DNA of 56,424 nt, from NCBI GenBank assembly GCA_938041695.1, contig CALISI010000004.1:1-56424 (forward strand), written 5' to 3'. A program made the position numbers and the translations under genes. This document shows positions 35,747 to 43,507 of this stretch, one piece after another (positions within the stretch are counted from its first letter, which is position 1; each line of letters opens with the position of its first letter). The stretch comes from an uncultured Actinomyces sp. GTDB taxonomy: Bacteria > Actinomycetota > Actinomycetes > Actinomycetales > Actinomycetaceae. The notes beneath the pieces are model-generated. The model was not told the origin of the DNA. It searched no databases and worked only from the letters and a program-made list of their open reading frames with translations.

Positions 35747-36574
35747 TCAGATCTCGTAGGTTACCGAGACCGGCGCGTGATCTGAGAAACGCTCCGCATA
35801 CTCGTCGGCGCGGTCAATCTCGAAGGAGCGTGCACGCTCCCCCAGGGCCGGCGTCGCATACTGATAGTCGATGCGCCAGCCCGCGTTGTTGACGAAGGCC
35901 TGGCCGCGCCACGACCACCACGAGTACGGCCCCTGTACGTCGCCGGCCAGGTCACGCACAGTGTCGCGCCACCCCTCGTCCACCCACTGGTTGAGGAAGG
36001 CAATCTCCTCATCGAGGACGCCGGCGCGCTTGTTGTGGTTCGGCTTCCAGTTCTTGATGTCGGCCTCGCAGCGCACGACGTTAAAGTCGCCGCACACGAG
36101 CGACGAGATCCCCCCAACAGTCTCCTCGGCGAGCAGCTCGGCCATGCGCGCGCCAATGCGCGGTAGGTGCGCCATCTTCGCCTCCTGCTTGGGCGTATCC
36201 TTCTCGCCCGAGTGGAAGTACGCCGAGACGACTCGCACCAGGGTCTCCCCGCCCTCGGAGCGCACGATGGCTTCGAGCCAGCGACCGGAATCCACGTCCG
36301 TCTCCACGTCGTCGAGGACCAGACGAGGCTCGCCCTCCAGGCTCGCACGCCCGCGTCGCACAGCCACGCCCACGCCCGCACGCCCCTTGATGCGGCACGG
36401 AACCCACACGCTCTCCCAGGCATCGCCCATGATCTCGCGGGAGATCTCCTCGGGCGCGCGCACCTCCTGCATGAGCAGCACGTCCGTGTCGCTCCCCTCG
36501 AGCCAGTCGAGGAAGCCACGCTTGTGGGCAGCGCGGATGCCATTAAGGTTTACGGTCGTCACCGTCAGGGTCAT
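35747..36574 (-). CDS. xth: Exodeoxyribonuclease III
   Basis: An AP endonuclease/3' exonuclease for base-excision repair, 275 residues. The core motifs are LTVTTVNLNGIRAAHKRGFL, LLMQEVRAPEE (catalytic Glu), VCGDFNVVRCEADIKNWKPN, YSWWSWRGQAFVNNAGWRID and FSDHAPVSVTYEI (catalytic Asp-His). Two ATGs are adjacent; the second at 36574 has AAGGAG at the better distance, so I use it over 36577. About 100 bases separate it from folD on the same strand. Confidence 0.95.
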   Translation of the reverse strand: MTLTVTTVNLNGIRAAHKRGFLDWLEGSDTDVLLMQEVRAPEEISREIMGDAWESVWVPCRIKGRAGVGVAVRRGRASLEGEPRLVLDDVETDVDSGRWLEAIVRSEGGETLVRVVSAYFHSGEKDTPKQEAKMAHLPRIGARMAELLAEETVGGISSLVCGDFNVVRCEADIKNWKPNHNKRAGVLDEEIAFLNQWVDEGWRDTVRDLAGDVQGPYSWWSWRGQAFVNNAGWRIDYQYATPALGERARSFEIDRADEYAERFSDHAPVSVTYEI

Positions 36575-36704
36575 CATTTTCTCCTTACGCGAGTTTTCTT
36601 CAGTCTAGAGGAACGAGGAGGCGCGGAGAGGAATGGATATCCTCACCGCGCCTCCGTTGCGTTCGCGCGCGACCTCCACGTTTGCCGAGGCCGCGCACCG
36701 CGAG

Positions 36705-37613
36705 TCAGTTCGCGCTGATTCCCGCCTGACGTTCAGCCGCCTCGACGACGTTCGTCACGAGGAGGGCTCGCGTCATCGGGCCGACGCCGCCCGGATTGGG
36801 GCTGAGCCAGCTGGCCACCTCATCCACGCCGTCAGCGACGTCGCCCATGAGACGAGCCTTGCCATCCTCGCCCTGCACCCGACTCACGCCGACGTCAAGG
36901 ACGACCGCACCGGGCGCCACCATGTCGCGCGTGATGATCCCAGCGGATCCCGCCGCGGCCACGATGACGTCCGCACGACGCACGTGATCAGCCAGGTCGG
37001 TCGTGCCCGTGTGGCAGACATCAACCGTCGCGTTCACTTCCTTGCGCATGAGCAGCAGGCCAATCGAACGCCCCACGGTCACACCTCGACCAACGACACA
37101 CACGTTCTTACCGGCCAGATCGATCCCATGGCGTTCCATGAGTTCAATGACCGCGCGCGGCGTGCACGGAAGCGGCGAATCGATAGGACCCGAACCCCGC
37201 AGGACGAGGCGCCCGAGGTTCATCGGATGCAGGCCGTCCGCGTCCTTCGCCGGGTCGATGCGCTCCAGAACGGCGTTCGTGTCGATCCCGCGAGGCAGCG
37301 GCAGCTGCACGATGTAGCCCGTGCAGGCAGGGTCCGCGTTGAGCCGATCAATCGCAGCCTCCACCTGCTCCTGCGTGGCGTCGGCAGGCAGGTCCACGCG
37401 GATCGACTCAGCGCCGATTTCCGCACAGTCACGGTGCTTGCCGGCGACGTAGGCGACGGACCCGGGGTCTTCGCCCACGAGGATCGTGCCGAGGCCCGGG
37501 ACGACCCCGGCCTCGCACAGACGATCGACGCGTTCCTTCAGCTCCGCCTTGATCGCGGCAGCCGTCGCCTTTCCGTCCAGGACCCCTGCGGGGCCTTCCC
37601 AGGGAGCCCTCAC
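36705..37613 (-). CDS. folD: Methylenetetrahydrofolate dehydrogenase/cyclohydrolase FolD
   Basis: A bifunctional enzyme interconverting methylene-, methenyl- and formyl-tetrahydrofolate. The 302 residues include VLDGKATAAAIKAELKERVD (about 11-30), YIVQLPLPRGIDTNAVLERI (about 100-119) and the NADP loop VVGRGVTVGRSIGLLLMRKE, plus SPNPGGVGPMTRALLVTN near the C terminus. The start is GTG 37613, two bases after the glyA stop, so translation is coupled to glyA. The whole unit lies under the ZTP riboswitch. Confidence 0.95.
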   Translation of the reverse strand: MRAPWEGPAGVLDGKATAAAIKAELKERVDRLCEAGVVPGLGTILVGEDPGSVAYVAGKHRDCAEIGAESIRVDLPADATQEQVEAAIDRLNADPACTGYIVQLPLPRGIDTNAVLERIDPAKDADGLHPMNLGRLVLRGSGPIDSPLPCTPRAVIELMERHGIDLAGKNVCVVGRGVTVGRSIGLLLMRKEVNATVDVCHTGTTDLADHVRRADVIVAAAGSAGIITRDMVAPGAVVLDVGVSRVQGEDGKARLMGDVADGVDEVASWLSPNPGGVGPMTRALLVTNVVEAAERQAGISAN

Positions 37614-37615
37614 GA

Positions 37616-38899
37616 TCAGAGCCCGGCGTAGAGCGGGTGCTTGTCCGTCAGCTTCTTGACGCGGGCGCGCAGGGCGTCCACCTCAACGTTGCCGCCGGAC
37701 GCGCCCTGCGACAGGGTCGTACCGATGATGTCCGCGACCTCGGCGAAGTCCTCGGCGTCGAAACCGCGCGTCGCGAGGGCGGGGGTGCCGATGCGCAGGC
37801 CCGAGGTGACGGCCGGCGGACGCGGGTCGAAGGGGACCGCGTTGCGGTTGACGGTGATGCCGACCTCGTGCAGGAGATCCTCGGCCTGCTGGCCGTTGAG
37901 CTCCGACTCGACGAGGTCAACGAGGACCAGGTGGACGTCGGTGCCACCGGTGACCAGCTTGATACCCGCGTTCTTCGCGTCATCCGCGCCCAGGCGCTCC
38001 GCGAGGATCTGCGCGCCCTCGAGGGTGCGGCGCTGGCGATCCTTGAACTCCTCGGTCTGCGCGACCTTCATGGCGATAGCCTTCGCGGCGATCACATGCA
38101 TGAGGGGGCCGCCCTGCTGGCCGGGGAACACTGAAGAGTTCAGCTTCTTGCCCCACTGCTCGCCGCGCGAGGACAGGATCATGCCGGAACGAGGCCCGCC
38201 CAGGGTCTTGTGGACCGTCGTCGTCACGACGTCGGCGAAGGGAACGGGGTTCGGGTGCAGGCCCGCGGCGACGAGGCCGGCGAAGTGCGCCATATCCACC
38301 CAGAGGGCGGCGCCAACCTCGTCTGCGATGTCGCGGAAGGCCTGGAAGTCGAGGTGACGCGGGTAGGCCGACCAGCCGACGATGATCACGCGCGGGCGCT
38401 CCGCGAGTGCCGCCTCACGGACCTTGTCAGGCTCGATGCGCATGGTCTCACGATCGACCTCGTAGGCGACTGCCTTGTAGTGCTTGCCCGAGAAGTTCAG
38501 CCGCATGCCGTGGGTCAGGTGACCGCCGTGGGCCAGGGACAGGCCGAGGATCGGGTCGCCGACGTTCGCCATCGCCATGAGCGCAGCGGCGTTGGCCTGC
38601 GCGCCCGCGTGGGGCTGAACGTTCACGTAGTCACCACCGAAGACCTGCTTCGCGCGTTCGATGGCGAGAGACTCCGCGACGTCCACAAACTCGCATCCGC
38701 CGTAGTAGCGGCGGCCCGGGTAGCCCTCGGCGTACTTGTTGGTCAGGACCGAGCCCTGTGCCTCGAGGACTGCGCGCGGCACGAAGTTCTCCGAGGCGAT
38801 CATCTCGAGGGTCTCACGCTGGCGGCCAAGCTCGGAGTCCAGAACGGCCTGAATCTCAGGATCCAGCTGGGCCAGCGTCATGTCGTTGAGGGAATCCAT
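37616..38899 (-). CDS. glyA: Serine hydroxymethyltransferase
   Basis: A PLP enzyme moving C1 from serine to tetrahydrofolate, 427 residues. Markers are MIASENFVPRAVLEAQGSVL, TNKYAEGYPGRRYYGGCEFV and the PLP lysine region VVTTTVHKTLGGPRSGMILS. TAGGAGAACCCC precedes the ATG. It is the first gene of the glyA-folD operon, with the ZTP riboswitch 45 to 120 bases upstream. Confidence 0.97.
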   Translation of the reverse strand: MDSLNDMTLAQLDPEIQAVLDSELGRQRETLEMIASENFVPRAVLEAQGSVLTNKYAEGYPGRRYYGGCEFVDVAESLAIERAKQVFGGDYVNVQPHAGAQANAAALMAMANVGDPILGLSLAHGGHLTHGMRLNFSGKHYKAVAYEVDRETMRIEPDKVREAALAERPRVIIVGWSAYPRHLDFQAFRDIADEVGAALWVDMAHFAGLVAAGLHPNPVPFADVVTTTVHKTLGGPRSGMILSSRGEQWGKKLNSSVFPGQQGGPLMHVIAAKAIAMKVAQTEEFKDRQRRTLEGAQILAERLGADDAKNAGIKLVTGGTDVHLVLVDLVESELNGQQAEDLLHEVGITVNRNAVPFDPRPPAVTSGLRIGTPALATRGFDAEDFAEVADIIGTTLSQGASGGNVEVDALRARVKKLTDKHPLYAGL

Positions 38900-38943
38900 G
38901 GGGTTCTCCTATTGATCATCCGATGATGGTTGGCAGTGGCCTC

Positions 38944-39020
38944 TAGCCCAGGCGGGCGGCTATCGATGCCGACGCGTCGCTCCCCGGTGGTGGCCCACCT
39001 ATTCGCCAGTCACGACACGC
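38944..39020 (-). promoter_or_regulatory. ZTP/ZMP riboswitch (pfl motif)
   Basis: On the minus strand the leader reads GTCGTGACTGGCG, then a GGTGG/CCACC helix with CCACCGGGGAGCGAC, a variable linker with GACGC/GCGTC, and GCCGCCCGCCTGGGC. These are the two conserved halves of the pfl RNA that senses ZTP/ZMP (AICAR nucleotides, a sign of folate shortage). The family commonly controls glyA, folD and purH, fitting glyA-folD directly downstream. No obvious intrinsic terminator lies between it and glyA, so translational control is possible. Confidence 0.92.
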
Positions 39021-39332
39021 TCATCAGTTTATCTCTCGGCGGATTTCTACGCATTCTGCCAAGGCGTCAGCACGCTACCAGGCGGTCACGGCGCTTTCCG
39101 ATCGCACGCGCACAACTCGCCAGGTGCACGAAATCACAGCCTTTTTTCGCTTGCACTTAACCCTTTGGTTAGCAACCAAGCTAACCATATGAACAGACTA
39201 GGGTTAACACCTAACGGTAACTGAGTTACACCAGGGACATTTACCCAGTACGGACAGCAGTCTAGAGTGAATTTACCTCCTCTAACCGACATGCAGTATT
39301 TTAGTTTAATGAAGTAGACGGAATGCGCACAG
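39021..39332. other. AT-rich divergent upstream region with palindromes
   Basis: No gene is seen. It carries GGTTAGC (39167-39173) inverted to GCTAACC (39180-39186) and GTAACTGAGTTAC (39217-39229), which look like operator half-sites or small hairpins. The GC content is visibly lower than in the flanking genes. It must contain the promoter of the riboswitch transcript and formerly that of the sugar transferase. Confidence 0.45.
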
Positions 39333-39872
39333 ATGACAAGTTTGACGAAGCCCACCGCACGAGCCGCATCCACGGCTCTCACATTCGAGCACGCGTCGGA
39401 TCTTGCCACCTCCACCGACAACACCATCGAACGAATGTGCGACATTTTCGCAGCTTTTTTCAGCATTATCCCACTGACTTCGCTGTCGATCATCGTCGTT
39501 GCGATGGTGCGCCTGAACGACGGCGGCCCCGCTTTCTTCACTCAGGAGCGCATTGGCCTCAACGGCAAGCTTATTACCATGTTGAAGTTCCGCACCATGC
39601 GCGTGGATGCCGAAGAGCTCAAGGTCTCCCTCATGGAGGCCAACGAGGCCGACTCCTCGGCGAAAATTCTGTCATGTTTAAAATGGCCAACGATCCGCGC
39701 ATTACGCGCATCGGAACCTTCCTGCGCAAGATGTCGATCGACGAGCTGCCCCAGCTGTTCAACATCCTGCGTGGCGACATGTCCCTCGTGGGCCCGCGCC
39801 CCCGCTCCCCAGCGAGGTCGCTCAGTACGAACCCCGCGTGATGGGCAAGTTCGCCGTCCATCCCGGCCTCGT
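39333..39872 (+). pseudogene. Exopolysaccharide sugar transferase (WbaP/EpsE-like), degraded
   Basis: A remnant of a polyprenyl-phosphate sugar-1-phosphate transferase. The first frame gives a membrane helix (FFSIIPLTSLSIIVVAMVRL) and the signature PAFFTQERIGLNGKLITMLKF RTMRVDAEEL. After EANEAD (about 39651-39660) a one-base shift continues with MFKMANDPRITRIGTFLRK and SIDELPQLFNILRGDMSLVG. A second shift in a C run near 39800 continues with PPLPSEVAQYEPRVMGKFAV HPGL, where homology stops shortly before the purU stop codon. The usual N-terminal membrane/Rossmann part is also absent. Confidence 0.82.
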
Positions 39873-39893
39873 GGACGTCCCTTTGAGCGGACC

Positions 39894-40748
39894 TCAGCGC
39901 GAGAAGACGACCGTTCGGTTGCCGTTCATGAGGACGCGGTGCTCCGCGTGAAAGCGGACGGCCTGGGCGAGGACGCGGCGCTCCACATCCTGGCCGAGGG
40001 CCACCATGTCGGGCGTGGAGTCGGCGTGGGAGACGCGGGTGACGTCCTGCTCGATGATCGGGCCCTCGTCCAGGTCGGCGGTCACGTAGTGGGCAGTCGC
40101 GCCGATCAGCTTGACGCCGCGATCGTGAGCCTGCGCGTAGGGGCGCGCACCCTTGAAGGAGGGCAGGAAGGAGTGGTGGATGTTGATGACGCGGCCCTGC
40201 ATGGCGCGGCAGACCTCGTCGGAGAGGATCTGCATGTAGCGCGCCAGGACGACGAGCTCGACATCCTCGGAGGCGATGAGGTCGAGGAGCTGGCGCTCCG
40301 CCTGAGCCTTCGTGTCCTTCGTGACGGGGATGTTGAGGAAGGGGACGCCGTAGAACTGGGCGACGGGCGCCAGGTCCGGGTGATTGCCAACGACCGCGAT
40401 CACGTCGATGGGCAGACCCTGGGTTTGCTGGCGATACAGGAGATCAGTGAGGCAGTGGCCCTCGCGCGAGACCATGATGATGGTGCGCAGCTTGCGGCCC
40501 AGATCGTCAACGCGGTAGGTGGCGCCGAATTCTTCGGCGACGCGGGCGAGGCCCTCGTCGATCGGGGCGCGCCCCTGCGGGGAGTCCACCTCGACACGCA
40601 TGAAGAAGGTACCCGTGTCGGAGTCGCCGAACTGCTGGGACTGGATGACGTTGCCACCGGCCCCGCCGATCACGCCGGTCACGGCGTGCACGATTCCGGG
40701 GCGGTCCGGGCAGGACAGGGTCACAACAAGCTGCGCGTTTTCAGTCAT
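39894..40748 (-). CDS. purU: Formyltetrahydrofolate deformylase
   Basis: Hydrolyses 10-formyl-THF to formate and THF. The N-terminal ACT domain (VTLSCPDRPGIVHAVTGVIG, residues 9-28) is followed by the formyltransferase-like domain with NIHHSFLPSFKGARPYAQA and KLIGATAHYVTADLDEGPII. ATG 40748 gives 284 residues, normal for PurU; ATG 40772 is an alternative and neither has a strong ribosome binding site. Functionally it belongs with folD and glyA nearby but is separated from them by the pseudogene. Confidence 0.94.
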   Translation of the reverse strand: MTENAQLVVTLSCPDRPGIVHAVTGVIGGAGGNVIQSQQFGDSDTGTFFMRVEVDSPQGRAPIDEGLARVAEEFGATYRVDDLGRKLRTIIMVSREGHCLTDLLYRQQTQGLPIDVIAVVGNHPDLAPVAQFYGVPFLNIPVTKDTKAQAERQLLDLIASEDVELVVLARYMQILSDEVCRAMQGRVINIHHSFLPSFKGARPYAQAHDRGVKLIGATAHYVTADLDEGPIIEQDVTRVSHADSTPDMVALGQDVERRVLAQAVRFHAEHRVLMNGNRTVVFSR

Positions 40749-40956
40749 AGGGGCCAGTCTAGCCAGGTTCATACCCACGAACGAGGCAGGGGCAGGGTTT
40801 GCGGGAGATGCCACGGGGTTGCGGGCTGTTGTTGCGTTGTTGCGGGCGGGACCATGACAGTTTCACGCGCGTTTCACGAGCTCGAAGCCCACACTGCCCC
40901 ATCGGGACTAGCAGGCGGGTAACAAACGTACTGTCGGAGGCACCTATCATTGACAC

Positions 40957-41466
40957 GTGCAGATTCGAATCGCCTCTCCTGATGACCTCGAGTTCATCGA
41001 GGGCGTGTACGCGCACGCTCGGGCGTTCATGCAGGCGAATGGGAATGCGACACAGTGGCCTAAGGGGTATCCAGGCCGCATTGACGCTGAAGAAGACATC
41101 GCACGCGGACACTGTTTCCTTGTGTCCGACGATGAGGGGCCGCTTGCTGTCTTCACCCTCGCTCCAGGGCCGGACGAAACCTATGCCGAGATCGACGGCG
41201 CATGGCATTCCGATGCCGACTACCACGTCATTCACCGCATGGCCGCGGTGCGAGGACAAGGTGTCGCTCGGGCGATCTTCACGTTCGCAGCAGAGCGCGC
41301 GGAATACCTACGCTGCGACACACATAAGAACAACGCACCAATGCGGCGCGCACTCGAATCCTTTGGATTCCGCGAGTGCGGCACGATCACTGTAGCCAAC
41401 GGTACGCAGCGCATCGCCTATGACTGGATCAAAGAGTCACGACACGACAGCACCTCGAGGCCGTAA
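40957..41466 (+). CDS. GNAT-family N-acetyltransferase
   Basis: A 169-residue GNAT protein. The acetyl-CoA loop is HRMAAVRGQGVARAIFTFAA (about 92-111), and NNAPMRRALESFGFRECGTI (about 126-145) is the typical motif B. The start is GTG 40957; GGAGG lies rather far upstream (about 16 bases). Substrate unknown. It is divergent from purU. Confidence 0.85.
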   Translation: MQIRIASPDDLEFIEGVYAHARAFMQANGNATQWPKGYPGRIDAEEDIARGHCFLVSDDEGPLAVFTLAPGPDETYAEIDGAWHSDADYHVIHRMAAVRGQGVARAIFTFAAERAEYLRCDTHKNNAPMRRALESFGFRECGTITVANGTQRIAYDWIKESRHDSTSRP

Positions 41467-41500
41467 AGCCCAGTCAGACGCAGATGCGTCCCCCACACTT

Positions 41501-41606
41501 TCGCATGCAATTCCCCGCCGACACAGATCGACAACACATCAGAAACCGCATGATTCCAACGGTTCGGTTTCAAATTCTGAAATGCTGTCGTAGGAATTGC
41601 ATGCGA
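41501..41606. repeat. 106-bp element with 14-bp terminal inverted repeats (copy 2)
   Basis: The left end TCGCATGCAATTCC and right end GGAATTGCATGCGA are perfect inverted repeats. It is inverted relative to copy 1 at 35525-35629 and shares the internal stretch described there. The interior has diverged more than the ends, as expected if the ends were functional. Confidence 0.72.
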
Positions 41607-41619
41607 TTTCGCGGTACTG

Positions 41620-42102
41620 CACCCGTTATGGAGCATTACACCCGATCAGTGGGCATTGCACCCGATCAGAACGGGTGAATCGTCACTGATGAGGAGCACG
41701 ACCCATCGGCAACAAGCGACAGCGCGGATACACGTCAGGGACAGCTCGGCCCCCGCCAACGGGTCCGACACTACGCACCATTTCACTGACCCGCAGCCGC
41801 TCACATAGTCCTCACCAACGCGTAGTAGCCATCAGGCCGCAATGATGCTTGTTTCTAAGTGGTGTGACACCACTTAGCGGGGCATTACACCAGCTCGGAG
41901 CTAGTGCAATGCTCCCTAGCTGGTGTCATGCTCTCTCACCGGTGCAGGGCTGCCCAACATAGCTCGGCTGGAATCTCATTGGAGCAGCAATGGGGTAGGC
42001 CGCGCCGCGCATGGGCTTGTTGCTCAGTGGCATTGCACTACTTAGCGCAGCATTGCACTGGATAGTAAACAGTGCAATGCCTTGCCATCTAGTGCATTGC
42101 TG
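41620..42102. repeat. Cluster of GCATTRCAC / GTGCAATGC motifs in palindromes
   Basis: Copies or one-base variants of the 9-mer occur at 41633, 41653, 41882, 41904, 42030, 42050, 42072 and 42092. They sit in ordered structures: direct repeats GCATTACACCCGATCAG and GCATTGCACCCGATCAG inside a CACCCGTT/AACGGGTG pair (41620-41677); CTAAGTGGTGT-G-ACACCACTTAG (41855-41877); GCATTACACCAGCT inverted to AGCTGGTGTCATGC (41882-41931); and GCATTGCACTG inverted to CAGTGCAATGC with a 9-base spacer (42050-42080). Confidence 0.72.
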
Positions 42103-42249
42103 CTGCATCTAATGAATCCCTCCATCACGCGGTACTACCGCAAGTCGCCGAAGCGCTGCGACCGCGCCACACTCACAGAGGAAGCCCCAACAACCCCGCG
42201 CGCGGGCGCACGCCAAGCCCACGACCGAACACACGGCCCCCATACATGC

Positions 42250-42285
42250 GGGTGCGCGCCCGGCCAATCAGCCGGGCGCGCGCCC
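42250..42285. terminator. Hairpin terminator downstream of mdh
   Basis: GGGTGCGCGCCCGGC pairs with GCCGGGCGCGCGCCC (one wobble) around CAATCA, 31 bases beyond the mdh stop on its strand. Confidence 0.75.
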
Positions 42286-42315
42286 TTCCCACCAAACGCC
42301 GCGAGGGCGGTAGCC

Positions 42316-43305
42316 TCACTTGATGAAGCCGAGCGCCTTGACGGCGTCGTACTCTTCCTGGAGGGCCTTGATGTTGTGGTCGATTCCAGCGCGGGTCGCG
42401 TCGGAGATCTCGAGGCCGTCGACGACCTGCCACTCGCCACCGTCGGAGGTGACGGGGAAGCCGAAGTTCAGGCCTGCGGGGACGCCGTAGTGCGTGCCGT
42501 CGGACATGACACCGGCGGTGACCCACTCACCGGCGGGAGTGCCGTGGATCCAGGAGTACATGTGGTCGATCGCGGCGTTGGCAGCGGAGGCGGCCGAAGA
42601 AGCGCCACGAGCCTCGATGATGGCGGCGCCGCGCTTGGCGACGGTGGGACGGTAGTAGCTGGACAGCCACTCTTCGTCCACGAGCTCGGTCGCGGGCTTA
42701 CCGGCGACAGTCGCGTAGGAGACGTCCGGGTACTGGTCGGCCGAGTGGTTACCCCACACGACGACGTCCTTAATGTCGGCGTTCGCGGCGCCGGTCTTGT
42801 GGGCGAGCTGCGCGACCGCACGGTTGTGGTCCAAGCGCATCATCGCGGTGAAGCGCGACGCGGGGACGTCCGGCGCAGCGTTCTGGGCGATGGTGGCGTT
42901 GGTGTTCGCAGGGTTGCCCACGACGAGGACGCGCACGTCGTCGGCGGCACCGTCGTTGATGGCCTTGCCCTGGGGGCCGAAGATGCCCGCGTTGGCCTCG
43001 AGCAGGTCGGCGCGCTCCATGCCCTTACGGCGCGGCATGGCACCCACCAGGTACGCGACGTTGGTGCCCTGGAACGCACGGTTCACGTCGTCGAAGATCT
43101 CAACGCCGGCCAGGGTCGGGAACGCACAGTCGTCGAGTTCCATCGCGGTGCCCTCGGCGGCCTTGACGGCCTGCGGGATCTCCAGCAGGTTCAGCTTGAC
43201 GGGCACGTCCGGGCCGAACAGCTGGCCGGAAGCAATGCGGAACAGGAGGGCGTAGCCGATGTTGCCGGCTGCGCCAGTGACGGTGACGATACGAGGTTCT
43301 GCCAT
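42316..43305 (-). CDS. mdh: Malate dehydrogenase
   Basis: An NAD-dependent malate/oxaloacetate oxidoreductase of the cytosolic-like (type 2) group, 329 residues. The nucleotide loop is VTVTGAAGNIGYALLFRIAS (residues 6-25). The substrate-binding motif is GAMPRRKGMERADLLEANAG and the catalytic His lies in VVVWGNHSADQYPDVSYATV. AAGGAGTGCCACATC precedes the ATG. It is a single gene with its own terminator. Confidence 0.96.
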   Translation of the reverse strand: MAEPRIVTVTGAAGNIGYALLFRIASGQLFGPDVPVKLNLLEIPQAVKAAEGTAMELDDCAFPTLAGVEIFDDVNRAFQGTNVAYLVGAMPRRKGMERADLLEANAGIFGPQGKAINDGAADDVRVLVVGNPANTNATIAQNAAPDVPASRFTAMMRLDHNRAVAQLAHKTGAANADIKDVVVWGNHSADQYPDVSYATVAGKPATELVDEEWLSSYYRPTVAKRGAAIIEARGASSAASAANAAIDHMYSWIHGTPAGEWVTAGVMSDGTHYGVPAGLNFGFPVTSDGGEWQVVDGLEISDATRAGIDHNIKALQEEYDAVKALGFIK

Positions 43306-43507
43306 GATGTGGCACTCCTTTACAGTCCTATGGGCGTGTGCCCTTCAGTCGCGGGGTTCCCCGCGCTCTGCCTCCTAGGATACGTCGTCCGTCACACTGC
43401 GACCCGGGCACCCAGTCCCAAGAAGAGACAGCCGAACAGTGATCTGCAACATACATGTTAGGTTAGGCTCTCCCGCACTCATGCCACCACGCCGTAGAGT
43501 AGGGCAT

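Larger units (their letters stand above)
41467..42315. other. 850-base gene-free region rich in repeats
   Basis: No convincing protein or RNA gene. It contains copy 2 of the 105-bp element (41501-41606), the GCATTGCAC palindrome cluster (41620-42102) and the mdh terminator (42250-42285). The part 41683-41840 between sub-clusters shows no feature I can name. Confidence 0.7.

Noticed and set aside
41620..42102. CRISPR-like array
   Set aside because: Repeats are 9-17 bases, occur in both orientations and at irregular distances, with no spacers of even length and no cas genes nearby.
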